DNA of 64,000 bases from Streptomyces sp. man185 (GTDB lineage: Bacteria > Actinomycetota > Actinomycetes > Streptomycetales > Streptomycetaceae). The notes below the pieces were generated by a model. That model had not been told where the DNA came from, made no database searches, and was given only the letters and a program-made list of their open reading frames with translations. The translations under genes and the position numbers were made by a program. Numbering within the stretch: the stretch's first letter is position 1; each line of letters begins with the position of its first letter. Shown piece after piece: positions 9,067 through 17,568 of this stretch. The DNA lies in the NCBI GenBank assembly GCA_002551355.1, contig NTHE01000005.1, positions 62,001-126,000 on the forward strand. The letters are read 5' to 3'.

Positions 9067-9519
9067 ATGGCAGGCGGAGGTTTCTGCAGGTTGCCGAACG
9101 GCACGGTGGTGGTCGCCCTGACCCTCACCAGACCGGCCGACGGCACAGGTCCCGGCAGCGGTACGGGAGCGGGGCCCGGGGCCCCGGTACGGGTGCTGGT
9201 GCACGCGGTGAACCGGGCGCGCGCCCTGACCAGGCTGCGCAATCTGGGGCTGCGGGCGGTCTATCTGCGCGGCAACGACCAGCCGCCGACGCCGGACGAG
9301 GTCACGGCGGTGCTGCACCATCCGGACGGGCTGCTGTGGCGGGCCGCCCCGCAGGCGGAACCGGCCGCCCGGCCCGGCGGTCTCGGCCCTCAGCCGTCCT
9401 CGTCGCCCCAGCCGGCCCAGGTCAGCCAGCCGATCCAGTCGTGCCTGGAGCTGTGGCACCCGATCAGGGCCCTGCTGGGGCCCACCGGGTACGCCGGACC
9501 GGCCCGCCCGGCCGCGTAG
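9067..9519 (+). CDS. Conserved hypothetical protein
   Basis: 150 aa. The ATG at 9067 follows GGGGGAG by 8 nt. The N-terminal half is compact (MAGGGFCRLPNGTVVVALTL, then VRVLVHAVNRARALTRLRNLGLRAVYLRGN, PPTPDEVTAVLHHPDGLLWR) and looks like a small alpha/beta domain. The C-terminal third is a disordered Pro/Gln/Ser-rich segment ending in IQSCLELWHPIRALLGPTGYAG. No signal peptide, no membrane segment, no recognised family. It sits alone between the protease terminator and the convergent nicotinamidase gene. Confidence 0.75.
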   Translation: MAGGGFCRLPNGTVVVALTLTRPADGTGPGSGTGAGPGAPVRVLVHAVNRARALTRLRNLGLRAVYLRGNDQPPTPDEVTAVLHHPDGLLWRAAPQAEPAARPGGLGPQPSSSPQPAQVSQPIQSCLELWHPIRALLGPTGYAGPARPAA

Positions 9520-9550
9520 GGCGCGAGCGGGCGGGGCCCGCAGGAGGGGT

Positions 9551-10141
9551 CTACGCCGCGACGACCGGTGCGCCGGAGAGCTTCACGCCCGCCGTACGCA
9601 GCTCCGCCAGGGCCCGTTCCGTGGTCGCCCCGGAGACGCCCGCGGTCAGGTCGAGCAGCACATGGGTGACGAAGCCCTCACGGGCCGCGTCCAGCGCGGT
9701 GGCCCGTACGCAGTGGTCGGTGGCGATGCCGACCACGTCGACCTCGGTGACCTCGCGGTCGCGCAGCCACTGGGTGAGGCCGATCCCGTTCTCGTCCATG
9801 CCCTCGAACCCGCTGTACGCGGCCGAATACGCCCCCTTGTCGAACACCGTGTCGATCGCCCCGGAGGCGACGGCGGGTGCGAAGTTCGGGTGGAAGCCGA
9901 CCCCCTCCGTACCGGCGACGCAGTGCACCGGCCAGGAGTCGACGTAGTCCGGGTCGGGCGAGAAGTGGTCGCCCGGGTCGATGTGGTGGTCGCGGGTGGC
10001 GACCACATGGCGGTAGGCGGGCTGGGCGTCGCCGATCAGGTCGGTGATGGCTGCGGCGACGTCGGCACCGCCCGCCACCGCGAGGCTGCCGCCTTCGCAG
10101 AAGTCGTTCTGAACGTCCACGACGATCAATGCGCGGTGCAT
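9551..10141 (-). CDS. pncA: Nicotinamidase / isochorismatase-family amidohydrolase
   Basis: 196 aa; the ATG at 10141 has GAAGGA 8 nt upstream. The catalytic triad of PncA-type nicotinamidases is present: D9 in VVDVQNDF, K102 in FDKGAYS and C144 in ATDHCVRAT. Metal ligands D51, H53, H59 and H73 match the spacing in M. tuberculosis PncA. It converts nicotinamide to nicotinate plus ammonia. The next gene in the same direction upstream, pncB, uses nicotinate, so the pair forms the deamidating NAD salvage route. Confidence 0.93.
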   Translation of the reverse strand: MHRALIVVDVQNDFCEGGSLAVAGGADVAAAITDLIGDAQPAYRHVVATRDHHIDPGDHFSPDPDYVDSWPVHCVAGTEGVGFHPNFAPAVASGAIDTVFDKGAYSAAYSGFEGMDENGIGLTQWLRDREVTEVDVVGIATDHCVRATALDAAREGFVTHVLLDLTAGVSGATTERALAELRTAGVKLSGAPVVAA

Positions 10142-10457
10142 GGCGGGTGTCCTTCGGTGGGGGCGGGAGCGGGAGCGGAGAGAGCGGGAGCGGTGGGGGA
10201 GCGGGTGGGGAGGCCGGGGTGTCCGGGTGGGGGCCGAGGGTTCGAGCCTAGGCACTGGAACGTCACAATCAAGCCCGTCCGCGAAACCCCCGGTTGCGGA
10301 CCCGGCCGATCCGGACGCCGGGGCGGACTCCGGCGGGCCGCCCCGGGCATCCGGCGGGCCGCCCCGGGCCGTCGTCCGGGGGCGGGCTCGGACAGGCTCG
10401 GGCCGGCTCGGTCGGGCCCAGGCGCACCCGGTCGGGCCCAGGCGCACCCGGTCGGGA
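10142..10457. other. 316-bp pncB-pncA spacer filled with short tandem repeats
   Basis: Apart from the pncA ribosome-binding site, the spacer is G-rich low-complexity DNA. A 19-bp sequence (CCGGCGGGCCGCCCCGGGC) occurs twice with a 21-bp period at 10330-10348 and 10351-10369, and a 20-bp repeat array starts at 10410. No gene is seen on either strand. Confidence 0.6.
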
Positions 10458-10480
10458 TCAGGCGTACTCGGTCGGGATCA
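10410..10480. repeat. 20-bp tandem repeat running into the pncB stop codon
   Basis: Units begin at 10410, 10430, 10450 and 10470 (GGTCGGGCCCAGGCGCACCC twice, then GGTCGGGATCAGGCGTACTC, then a partial copy). The third unit contains the pncB stop (10458-10460) and its last codons, so the array arose by duplicating the 3' end of pncB outward. Confidence 0.7.
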
Positions 10481-11786
10481 CCGGCTCGCCCCGCGACAGC
10501 TGCATCGCCGACATCGGCAGCCCCGCGCGCGCGGCCACGTGCCGCTCCCGGGCCGCCTCCAGCGGCTCGCGGGCGACCACCTCGCCGCCCCGCACCAGCT
10601 CCACCAGCAGCGGCCGGCCGGCCTCCTCCCCGGGCGCGGGGCCGGTGCCGATCACCTCGGCCTCGGCGATCCCGTGCTCGTCGGTCCGGCGGGCGGCCCA
10701 CTTGCGACCGCCCTTCGACGACTTCGCGCCGAGCGACTTCTTCGCCACCGGTACCAGCGGAGCGTCCGGTTCCGCCGAGCCGGCGCGGGCCACCAGCTTG
10801 TAGACCATCGAGCAGGTGGGGTGCCCGCTGCCGGTGACCAGCTGGGTGCCGACCCCGTAGGCGTCCACCGGCGCGGCGGCCAGCGAGGCGATGGCGTACT
10901 CGTCCAGGTCCGAGGTCACCACGATCTTCGTGCCCGTCGCCCCCAGCTCGTCCAGCTGCTGCCGCACCCGGTGCGCGACCAGCAGCAGGTCCCCGGAGTC
11001 GATCCGTACGGCGCCCAGCTCGGGCCCCGCGATCCCGACGGCCGCCCGGACCGCCTCGGTCACGTCGTAGGTGTCGACCAGCAGCGTCGTACCCCGGCCG
11101 AGCGAGTCCACCTGCGCCCGGAACGCGTCGCGCTCGCTGTCGTGCAGCAGGGTGAAGGCGTGCGCGCTCGTGCCGACGGTCGGGATCGCGTAGCGGAACC
11201 CGGCCGCCAGGTCGGAGGTGGCGTCGAACCCGCCGACGTACGCCGCGCGCGCCGAGGCGACCGCCGACAGCTCGTGGGTGCGCCGCGCGCCCATCTCGAT
11301 CAGCCGCCGGCCTCCGGCTGCGGCCGACATCCGCGAGGCGGCGGCGGCGATGGCGGAGTCGTGGTTGAGGATGGAGAGGATCACCGTCTCCAGCAGCACG
11401 CACTCGGCGAAGGAGCCCTCGACCCGCAGGATCGGGGAGCCGGGGAAGTAGACCTCGCCCTCCGGGTAGCCCCAGATGTCGCCGCTGAAGCGGTAGCCGG
11501 CCAGCCATTCGAGGGTCGGCTCGTCGACGATCTCCTGCTGCCGCAGGAAGCCGATCATCTCGTCGTCGAAGTGGAAGTTCTCCACCGCGTCCAGCACCCG
11601 CCCGGTGCCCGCGACGACGCCGTAGCGCCGCCCCTCGGGCAGTCGGCGGGTGAACGCCTCGAAGACCGAGTGCCGGTCGGCGGTGCCGGCCTTGAGAGCC
11701 GCCTGCACCATGGTCAGTTCGTACTGGTCGGTGAAGAGCGCGGTCGACGGAACGCCGACCCGTCGCCCGAGGTCCGCTGAGTTCAT
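10458..11786 (-). CDS. pncB: Nicotinate phosphoribosyltransferase
   Basis: 442 aa. It shows the NAPRTase signatures [15 protein letters not shown] at the N-terminus, [22 protein letters not shown], the central [15 protein letters not shown] (the histidine that is autophosphorylated in the family), [11 protein letters not shown] and [12 protein letters not shown]. It converts nicotinate, PRPP and ATP to nicotinate mononucleotide. The start at 11786 is probably leaderless: TAGCAT (11794-11799) is a -10 element 7 nt before the ATG and no Shine-Dalgarno is seen. The gene runs toward pncA and is divergent from clpS. Confidence 0.95.
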   Translation of the reverse strand: MNSADLGRRVGVPSTALFTDQYELTMVQAALKAGTADRHSVFEAFTRRLPEGRRYGVVAGTGRVLDAVENFHFDDEMIGFLRQQEIVDEPTLEWLAGYRFSGDIWGYPEGEVYFPGSPILRVEGSFAECVLLETVILSILNHDSAIAAAASRMSAAAGGRRLIEMGARRTHELSAVASARAAYVGGFDATSDLAAGFRYAIPTVGTSAHAFTLLHDSERDAFRAQVDSLGRGTTLLVDTYDVTEAVRAAVGIAGPELGAVRIDSGDLLLVAHRVRQQLDELGATGTKIVVTSDLDEYAIASLAAAPVDAYGVGTQLVTGSGHPTCSMVYKLVARAGSAEPDAPLVPVAKKSLGAKSSKGGRKWAARRTDEHGIAEAEVIGTGPAPGEEAGRPLLVELVRGGEVVAREPLEAARERHVAARAGLPMSAMQLSRGEPVIPTEYA

Positions 11787-11793
11787 GGCTGGG

Positions 11794-11821
11794 ATGCTAC
11801 CCCCTATTCGTCAAAGTGACG
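11794..11821. promoter_or_regulatory. pncB promoter (-10 TAGCAT) and adjoining CGTCA-N3-TGACG inverted repeat
   Basis: On the minus strand TAGCAT (11794-11799) sits 7 nt from the pncB ATG, fitting a leaderless transcript. Just upstream, CGTCAAAGTGACG (11809-11821) is an inverted repeat placed to control pncB, clpS or both. The regulator is unknown. Confidence 0.5.
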
Positions 11822-11865
11822 AGATGTGGGGTCCGTTTGTGCGCGGGACCCGCCCGGGTGGCAGC

Positions 11866-12183
11866 ATGGGACAGGTGAGCGTTGCTACCCCGCTAGAGAT
11901 CGAACGTCCCGATTCGGCCGAGGAGACCTTCGCGGTCCCCGAGCCGGACGTCCCGTGGGTGACGCTCGTCCACAATGACCCGGTCAATCTCATGAGCTAC
12001 GTGACCTACGTCTTCCAGGCCTACTTCGGCTATCCGAAGGACAAGGCCCACCGGCTCATGATGGACGTGCACCAGAAGGGGCGCGCCGTCGTCTCCAGCG
12101 GGAGCCGCGAGGAGATGGAGCGCGACGTCCAGGCCATGCACGGCTATGGGCTGTGGGCCACCCTCACCCAGGACCGCAACTAG
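11866..12183 (+). CDS. clpS: ATP-dependent Clp protease adaptor ClpS
   Basis: 105 aa. The ClpS core is clear: [47 protein letters not shown], with the N-degron pocket residues around HNDPVNLM and the ClpA/C-contacting DVHQKG strand. It delivers N-end-rule substrates to the ClpC/ClpP protease. A GTG nine bases downstream (11875) is an alternative start; neither start has a strong ribosome-binding site. DUF2017 follows after 75 bp, the usual actinobacterial pairing. Confidence 0.95.
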   Translation: MGQVSVATPLEIERPDSAEETFAVPEPDVPWVTLVHNDPVNLMSYVTYVFQAYFGYPKDKAHRLMMDVHQKGRAVVSSGSREEMERDVQAMHGYGLWATLTQDRN

Positions 12184-12258
12184 CCTCCGCGCTGCCGCGC
12201 CCATGGCGCCCCCCCGTCGTACCGCCCCTGCCCTGTTCGACCCACCATCGGAGATTCC

Positions 12259-12870
12259 ATGGCCGGCCACTTCGAGGCCACCCCAGGCGGCGGCGCGGCC
12301 GTCGCGCTCGACGAGGTCGAGATCTCCATCCTGCGCTCCCTCGCCGTCCAGCTGCTGGAGCTGATCGGCCCGGGAGACCAGCCCGCCGACGGCGAGGATC
12401 CGCTCGCCGCCCTCTTCGCCGAGGGCCCCAGCAAGCCGCCGTCCGACCCGGCGCTCGCCCGGCTCTTCCCCGACGCCTACGGCGGCCCCGGCCGGCCCGC
12501 CGAGGGCGGAAAGCCGGAGGAGGAGCTGCGCGAGCTGTCCGCCGAGTTCCGCCGCTTCACCGAGATGGACCTGCGCTCCGGCAAGCGCGAGGACGCCGTC
12601 ACCGTCGTCCGCACCCTGGACGCGCTCTCGCCCGTCGGCGACGGCGGCGCGGTCCTCACCCTCACCGGTGACGAGTGCCGCAGCTGGCTCCGCTCCCTCA
12701 ACGACCTGCGCCTGACCATCGGCACCCGGCTGGAGGTCGCCGACGAGGACGAGGGCGAGGAGGGCTCGCTCTACCGGCTCCCCGAAGCCGATCCGCGCAA
12801 GCCCATGGTGATGGCCTACCTCTGGCTCGGCGCGCTCCAGGAGACGCTGGTCGAGACCCTCATGCCGTAG
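12259..12870 (+). CDS. DUF2017 family protein
   Basis: 203 aa. Features of the actinobacterial DUF2017 family are visible: VALDEVEISILRSLAVQLLELI near the N-terminus, DPALARLFPDAYG, then a helical region ending DPRKPMVMAYLWLGALQETLVETLMP. It is cytoplasmic and of unknown function, and it follows clpS in most actinomycetes, which suggests a role linked to regulated proteolysis (inference). Confidence 0.9.
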   Translation: MAGHFEATPGGGAAVALDEVEISILRSLAVQLLELIGPGDQPADGEDPLAALFAEGPSKPPSDPALARLFPDAYGGPGRPAEGGKPEEELRELSAEFRRFTEMDLRSGKREDAVTVVRTLDALSPVGDGGAVLTLTGDECRSWLRSLNDLRLTIGTRLEVADEDEGEEGSLYRLPEADPRKPMVMAYLWLGALQETLVETLMP

Positions 12871-12903
12871 GGCGCGTCCGGCTCTGATCCGCCGGACACG
12901 CCC
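12870..12903 (+). terminator. Hairpin terminator immediately after the DUF2017 gene
   Basis: GGGCGCGTCCGGC (12870-12882) pairs with GCCGGACACGCCC (12891-12903) with one mismatch. The stem starts at the last base of the stop codon. Confidence 0.7.
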
Positions 12904-12945
12904 CGGGTGCCCTCGGTGATTCCGTAGGCAGCCTCCGTTGACACC

Positions 12946-12976
12946 GGGCCGTCCGCCACGCTGTGGCGGGCGGCCC
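12946..12976. terminator. Second hairpin terminator, 14-bp stem with 3-nt loop
   Basis: GGGCCGTCCGCCAC (12946-12959) pairs with GTGGCGGGCGGCCC (12963-12976), with one G-T pair. It isolates the clpS-DUF2017 unit from the permease promoter region that follows (12977-13273). Confidence 0.7.
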
Positions 12977-13211
12977 TCGTTCGCTCAACGGACGCTCAGA
13001 TCCGGGTAACGATCCCACCAAGTCATTCGGGCTATTCGTACCGGACAGGCACTCTTGTCTGCTTTTTCCTGTGGCGTGCGCCACAGAATGTCCCACGGTG
13101 TCCTGTGACGGCCGTGATAAATCTTCACGACCGCCCGGGGAACGCCACCCCTGTTTCCCGCGGGCGCTACACACCGGCCGAACGCCGGTCGCACTCCATC
13201 CATATCCGGGG

Positions 13212-13228
13212 GGATCAGGACCTGATCC
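13212..13228. promoter_or_regulatory. 17-bp perfect palindrome upstream of the amino-acid permease
   Basis: GGATCAGG-A-CCTGATCC lies 46 bp before the permease start. A wider GATCCGC...GCGGATC inverted repeat overlaps its right edge. The position fits an operator in the 5' leader. The remainder of the 400-bp spacer shows no gene. Confidence 0.45.
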
Positions 13229-13273
13229 GCAGCCTTGTACGGCGCGGATCGGCGTGGAGAAAGGCGCACCACC

Positions 13274-14728
13274 ATGACATCGGCGCAGGTCGACGAGGGA
13301 CAGGTCGACAAGGGTCAGCCCGGCGGCAACGCCGGGGACGCCGGAACCACTGGCGAGGGATACCAGCGCAGTCTGGGAGCTCGTCAGATTCAGATGATCG
13401 CCATCGGCGGAGCCATCGGCACGGGGCTTTTCCTCGGCGCGGGCAAAGCCATCGACCGGGCCGGGCCCAGCCTCATCCTGGCCTATGCCGTCGCGGGCCT
13501 GGTCATCTTCTTCATCATGCGGGCCCTGGGCGAACTGCTCATGTACCGCCCGGTCTCCGGCTCCTTCTCGGAGTACGCCCGTGAATTCATCGGCCCGTTC
13601 TTCGGATTCGTGACGGGCTGGACGTACTGGCTCTTCTGGGTCGTCACCGGAATCACCGAAGTCACGGCCGCCGCCACCTATATGACGTACTGGTGGAACA
13701 TTCCGCAGTGGCTGTCCGCCCTGGTCTTCACCGTCATTCTCTACGGCGCCAACCTGATCTCCGTGAAGCTCTTCGGTGAGCTGGAGTTCTGGTTCTCCAT
13801 GGTCAAGGTCACCGCCATCATCGGCATGATCCTGATCTGCGCGGGCGTCCTCACCATCGGCTTCTCCGACGCCGGCGACACCGCGACCGTCTCCAACCTC
13901 TGGAACGACGGCGGGTTCTTCCCCAACGGCATCACCGGCACGCTCATGACGCTCCAGATCGTCATGTTCGCCTTCCTCGCCGTGGAGCTCGTCGGCGTCA
14001 CCGCCGGGGAGTCCAAGGACCCCAAGACCGTGCTGCCCAAGGCCATCAACACCGTGCCGTGGCGCATCGCCGTCTTCTACGTCGGCGCGCTCATCATGAT
14101 CCTCTCGGTCGTGCCGTGGTCCACCTTCAAGCCCGGCGTCTCCCCGTTCGTGAAGGCCTTCGAGGAGATGGGGCTCAGCGTCGGCGCGGCCATCGTCAAC
14201 TTCGTCGTCCTCACCGCGGCGCTCTCCTCCTGCAACTCCGGCATGTACTCCACCGGCCGCATGCTCCGCGACCTCGCGATCAACGGCCAGGGCCCCCGCG
14301 CCTTCACCAAGCTGACGAAGAACGGCCTGCCGCTGGTCGGCACCACGTTCTCCGCCGCCCTGATGCTCGTCGGCGTGTGGATCAACTACCAGTGGCCGGG
14401 CGAGGCGTTCAACTACGTCGTCTCCTTCGCGACCATCTCCGGCATGTGGGCCTGGATCATGATCCTGATCAGCCAGATCCGCTACCGGCGCATGGCCGAC
14501 GCCGGTCTGCTGCCGCAGTCCTCGTTCAAGGCCCCCGGAGCCCCGTACACGAGCTGGTTCGCGCTCCTGTTCATCGGCATGGTCATCGTGATGATGGCGA
14601 TCGACAAGGACGCCAGGATCTCGCTCTACTGCGCACCGCTGTGGGCGCTCCTCCTCTTCGTCTCCTACCGGGTGCTCCAGGCACGCACCCCGTCGGCCCC
14701 GGAGAAGACCTCCACCGAGACCCGCTGA
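13274..14728 (+). CDS. Amino-acid permease (APC superfamily, AAT family)
   Basis: 484 aa with 12 hydrophobic segments. A hydrophilic N-terminus (about 36 residues) leads into the family signature RSLGARQIQMIAIGGAIGTG, followed by LFLGAGKAI, RALGELLMYRPVSGSFSEYA and ELVGVTAGESKDPKTVLPKAI. These are typical of the proton-coupled amino-acid transporters AnsP/GabP/CycA/LysP. The substrate cannot be fixed from sequence alone; CycA-like (D-Ala/Ser/Gly) and GabP/AnsP-like members are equally plausible. The ATG at 13274 has GAGAAAGG about 9 nt upstream; an upstream in-frame start at 13235 is less likely. Confidence 0.92.
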   Translation: MTSAQVDEGQVDKGQPGGNAGDAGTTGEGYQRSLGARQIQMIAIGGAIGTGLFLGAGKAIDRAGPSLILAYAVAGLVIFFIMRALGELLMYRPVSGSFSEYAREFIGPFFGFVTGWTYWLFWVVTGITEVTAAATYMTYWWNIPQWLSALVFTVILYGANLISVKLFGELEFWFSMVKVTAIIGMILICAGVLTIGFSDAGDTATVSNLWNDGGFFPNGITGTLMTLQIVMFAFLAVELVGVTAGESKDPKTVLPKAINTVPWRIAVFYVGALIMILSVVPWSTFKPGVSPFVKAFEEMGLSVGAAIVNFVVLTAALSSCNSGMYSTGRMLRDLAINGQGPRAFTKLTKNGLPLVGTTFSAALMLVGVWINYQWPGEAFNYVVSFATISGMWAWIMILISQIRYRRMADAGLLPQSSFKAPGAPYTSWFALLFIGMVIVMMAIDKDARISLYCAPLWALLLFVSYRVLQARTPSAPEKTSTETR

Positions 14729-14808
14729 CCCCGAGGGCGGGCCCCACGACCGCCCCCTCCTCCCGGACCGCCCCCGGCCGCCCCAAAGGCCGACGGCGTC
14801 CAGCATGC

Positions 14809-14845
14809 GGGCCCCCGCGTACCACCCACCGGTACGCGGGGGCCC
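14809..14845 (+). terminator. Terminator after the permease
   Basis: Perfect 15-bp stem GGGCCCCCGCGTACC (14809-14823) with its complement at 14831-14845 and a 7-nt loop. It ends 19 bp before the mec start codon. Confidence 0.8.
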
Positions 14846-14863
14846 GGTGCATATCCTGGCGCC

Positions 14864-15286
14864 ATGCTGACCATCACCCAGACGCTCTACGACCAGATCG
14901 TCGCCCACTCCCGCGCCGACCACCCCGACGAGGCGTGCGGAGTGGTCGCTGGCCCGGCCGGGACGGACCGCCCCGAGCGCTTCATCCCGATGCTCAACGC
15001 CGCCCGCTCTCCCACGTTCTACGAGTTCGACTCGGCCGACCTCCTCAAGCTCTACCGCGAGATGGACGACCGCGACGAGGAGCCCGTGATCGTCTACCAC
15101 TCGCACACGGCGACCGAGGCCTACCCCTCCCGCACCGACGTCACGTACGCCAACGAGCCCGGCGCCCACTACGTCCTGGTCTCCACCGCCGACACCGACG
15201 GCTCGGGACCCTTCCAGTTCCGCTCGTACCGCATCGTGGACGGCGAGATCACCGAGGAAGACGTGCAGGTCGTCGAGGCGTACTGA
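14864..15286 (+). CDS. mec: JAMM/MPN+ metalloprotease of the CysO cysteine pathway (Mec)
   Basis: 140 aa. The JAMM zinc signature is complete: E23 in PDEACG, then H79-S-H81, S89 and D92 (HSHTATEAYPSRTD), matching E-HxH-x7-S-x2-D. In M. tuberculosis the homologue Mec releases cysteine from the CysO-cysteine adduct. The partners cysO and cysM lie 3.4 kb downstream, separated by the cobalamin transporter. No Shine-Dalgarno is seen; TATCCT (14852-14857) lies 6 nt before the ATG, so the mRNA is probably leaderless. Confidence 0.93.
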   Translation: MLTITQTLYDQIVAHSRADHPDEACGVVAGPAGTDRPERFIPMLNAARSPTFYEFDSADLLKLYREMDDRDEEPVIVYHSHTATEAYPSRTDVTYANEPGAHYVLVSTADTDGSGPFQFRSYRIVDGEITEEDVQVVEAY

Positions 15287-15329
15287 GCCCCGGGTGGATC
15301 CGGGGCGCCTCGATGGGTCTGGCACACTG

Positions 15330-15517
15330 CACCCCAAACCCATCAAGGCAGCAGGAACCAGGAAGCCGGTGCGAATCCGGCACGGTCCCGCCACTGTGAC
15401 CGGGCCCCCTCCCGCGCGGACGACTCCCCGACAGGACGAACCGCACCGGAGGGCGGCCCGGAAGCCAGGAACTGGCCCGCCGCCTTCTCGCATCGACCAG
15501 GGGACGCGGAAATCCCC
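15330..15517 (+). ncRNA. Cobalamin (B12) riboswitch
   Basis: The leader of btuF contains the conserved core: AAGCCGGTGCGAATCCGGCA (15363-15382), the B12 box GTCCCGCCACTGTGA (from about 15385; GCCACTG at 15390-15396) and the 3' motif AAGCCAGGAACTGG (15462-15475). A downstream GGGGA...TCCCC hairpin (15500-15517) immediately precedes the btuF ribosome-binding site (GGAGAGG) and is the likely expression platform. Adenosylcobalamin should repress the transporter. The 5' boundary is approximate. Confidence 0.95.
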
Positions 15518-15532
15518 CGGAGAGGCCCCGCC

Positions 15533-16531
15533 ATGTCCCGGCGCACCCCCGCGCTCATAGCCGCCGCCGTGCTGCTCCCGCTCGCCCTCACCGCCTGCTC
15601 CTCCTCCGACGGCGACGCCGCCGCCACCGGGGACAAGGCCGCGGCCAAGAGCGAAGGCTTCCCGTACACCGTCAAGAACTGCGGTGTCACCACGACGTAC
15701 AAGGCCCCGCCGAAGCGCGTGGTCACCATGAACCAGCACGTCACCGAGATCATGCTGGAACTGGGCCTGAAGAATTCCCTCGTCGGCACCGCCTACCTCG
15801 ACGACCAGGTCCTCCCGAAGTACGCGAAGGACTACGCCTCCGTCCCCGTCCTCGCCAAGGAGTACCCCTCCTACGAGCAGGTCCTCGCCGCCAACCCCGA
15901 CTTCGTCTACGGCGGTTACGGCAGCGCCTTCACCGCCGCCGACGGCCGCGGCCGCGAGGCGTTCGACAAGTCCGGCATCGAGACCCGCCTCAACACCGAG
16001 AGCTGCACCAAGGGCGACCAGCCCATGGACACGCTGTACGAGGAGATCCGCCAGGTCGGCCGCACCTTCGGCGTCGCCGGCCGCGCCGAGGCCTGGATCA
16101 AGCAGGCCAAGGCCGACAACGCCGCCACCGCCGAGAAGCTGGCCGACCTGAAGCCGGTCTCCGTCTTCGTCTACGACAGCGGCGACAAGACCGCCTTCAC
16201 CGCCGGCGGCGAGGGCATCGGCAACGAGCTGATCGAGCGGGCCGGCGGCACCAACGTCTTCGCCGACCTCGACAAGCCCTTCGGCGACGCCTCCTGGGAG
16301 AACGTCGTCGACCGCAAGCCCGAGGTCATCGTGATCTACGACTACGGCGCCACCACCGTCGAGCAGAAGAAGAAGCGCCTCCTGACCGACCCGGCCCTCG
16401 CCGACGTCCCCGCCATCAAGAACAAGCGCTTCGCGGTCATGCCGCTCTCCGACGCCGTACTCGGCGTCCGCGTCCCCGCCGCCGTCGACAAGCTCGCGGC
16501 CCAGCTCCACCCGGCGGCCTCCACCTCGTGA
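15533..16531 (+). CDS. btuF: Cobalamin ABC transporter, substrate-binding lipoprotein
   Basis: 332 aa. Lipoprotein signal peptide with lipobox LTAC (cysteine about residue 22), then a class III periplasmic-binding fold: PKRVVTMNQHVTEIMLELGL, ANPDFVYGGYG, the long connecting helix, and ERAGGTNVFADLDKPFGDASWE. Without the riboswitch it would read as a generic Fe-siderophore or B12 binding protein; the B12 riboswitch 20 bp upstream fixes cobalamin (or cobinamide) as the ligand. GTGA overlap with btuC. Confidence 0.92.
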   Translation: MSRRTPALIAAAVLLPLALTACSSSDGDAAATGDKAAAKSEGFPYTVKNCGVTTTYKAPPKRVVTMNQHVTEIMLELGLKNSLVGTAYLDDQVLPKYAKDYASVPVLAKEYPSYEQVLAANPDFVYGGYGSAFTAADGRGREAFDKSGIETRLNTESCTKGDQPMDTLYEEIRQVGRTFGVAGRAEAWIKQAKADNAATAEKLADLKPVSVFVYDSGDKTAFTAGGEGIGNELIERAGGTNVFADLDKPFGDASWENVVDRKPEVIVIYDYGATTVEQKKKRLLTDPALADVPAIKNKRFAVMPLSDAVLGVRVPAAVDKLAAQLHPAASTS

Positions 16532-17568
16532 CCTGCCGCGCCTCCGCACCGCGGCGGCCGCTCGGTTACGCCCTGGTGCTCGGCGCCCTCGCCGTGCTCC
16601 TCGCCGTCGCCGTGCTCGCCGCCCTCGCCCTCGGCTCCGTCCGCATCCCGCCCGGCCAGGTCCTCGACATGCTGACCGGGCGGGCGGAGGCGAGCCCGTT
16701 CCGCACGATCGTCCTGGACGTGCGGCTGCCCCGGGTCCTGCTCGGCATCGTCGTCGGCGCCGGGCTCGCCGTCATCGGCACCGTCCTCCAGGCCCTCGTC
16801 CGCAACCAGCTCGCCGACCCGTTCCTCCTCGGCGTCTCCTCGGGAGCCTCCACCGGCGCGGTCCTGGTGATCGTCCTCGGCATCGGCGCCACCCTCGCCA
16901 CCACCGTCACGATCCCCGCAGCCGCCTTCGGCGGCGCACTCCTCTCGCTGCTGCTCGTCTACTCCCTGGCGCGCGGCGGGGGCGGCCTCACCACCAACCG
17001 GCTCGTCCTCGCCGGCGTCGCCGTCTCCTACATCCTGTCCGCCCTGACCAGCCTGATCCTGGTCACCTCCGCCCGCGCCGACCACCTCCAGGAAGTCCTC
17101 TACTGGACCCTCGGCGGCCTCGGCGCCGCCCGCTGGGACATGCTCGCGCTCCCCGCGATCACCCTGGTCATCGGCACCGCGGTCCTCCTCACCCTGGCCC
17201 GCCCGCTCGACCTGCTCCTGGTGGGGGAGGAGGGCGCGACCGTCCTCGGCCTCGACACCGCCCGCTTCCGGGCCGCCGTCTTCGTCCTCGCCTCCCTGAT
17301 GACCGGGGCGCTCGTCGCGTACAGCGGAGCGATCGGCTTCGTCGGGCTGATGGTCCCGCACATGGCCCGGATGGCCGTCGGCGCCGCACACCGCGCCCTG
17401 CTCCCGGTCGTCGCACTCGGCGGGGCGGTGTTCCTGGTCCTCGCCGACCTGGCCGCCCGGACGCTCGCCGCCCCGCAGGACATCCCGGTCGGCGTGCTCA
17501 CCGCGCTGACCGGCGGCCCGTTCTTCCTCTGGATGCTGCGGCGCAGGCCCGAGGGAGCGCCCGCATGA
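16528..17568 (+). CDS. btuC: Cobalamin ABC transporter permease (FecCD family)
   Basis: 346 aa from the GTG at 16528, which overlaps the btuF stop (GTGA). Ten hydrophobic segments with the FecCD signatures RLPRVLLGIVVGAGLAVIG, GVSSGASTGAVL, and the coupling-helix region GAIGFVGLMVPHMARMAVG. It forms the inner-membrane channel with BtuD and BtuF. The gene ends in an ATGA whose ATG begins a 12-codon mini-ORF, part of a 35-bp duplication described under findings. Confidence 0.93.
   Translation: MTCRASAPRRPLGYALVLGALAVLLAVAVLAALALGSVRIPPGQVLDMLTGRAEASPFRTIVLDVRLPRVLLGIVVGAGLAVIGTVLQALVRNQLADPFLLGVSSGASTGAVLVIVLGIGATLATTVTIPAAAFGGALLSLLLVYSLARGGGGLTTNRLVLAGVAVSYILSALTSLILVTSARADHLQEVLYWTLGGLGAARWDMLALPAITLVIGTAVLLTLARPLDLLLVGEEGATVLGLDTARFRAAVFVLASLMTGALVAYSGAIGFVGLMVPHMARMAVGAAHRALLPVVALGGAVFLVLADLAARTLAAPQDIPVGVLTALTGGPFFLWMLRRRPEGAPA

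Noticed and set aside
10330..10480. Possible CRISPR array at the short direct repeats
   Set aside because: Repeats are directly tandem or nearly so without unique spacers, and no cas genes are nearby.
15330..15517. btuFCD annotated as a siderophore importer
   Set aside because: Protein families alone cannot separate iron-siderophore from B12 importers, but the intact B12 box and 3' motif directly upstream decide for cobalamin.
12860..16549. Minus-strand open frame of about 1229 codons across permease, mec and btuF
   Set aside because: It covers three well-recognised plus-strand genes and the cobalamin riboswitch; its composition is repetitive Gly/Val/Asp/Glu without any domain.
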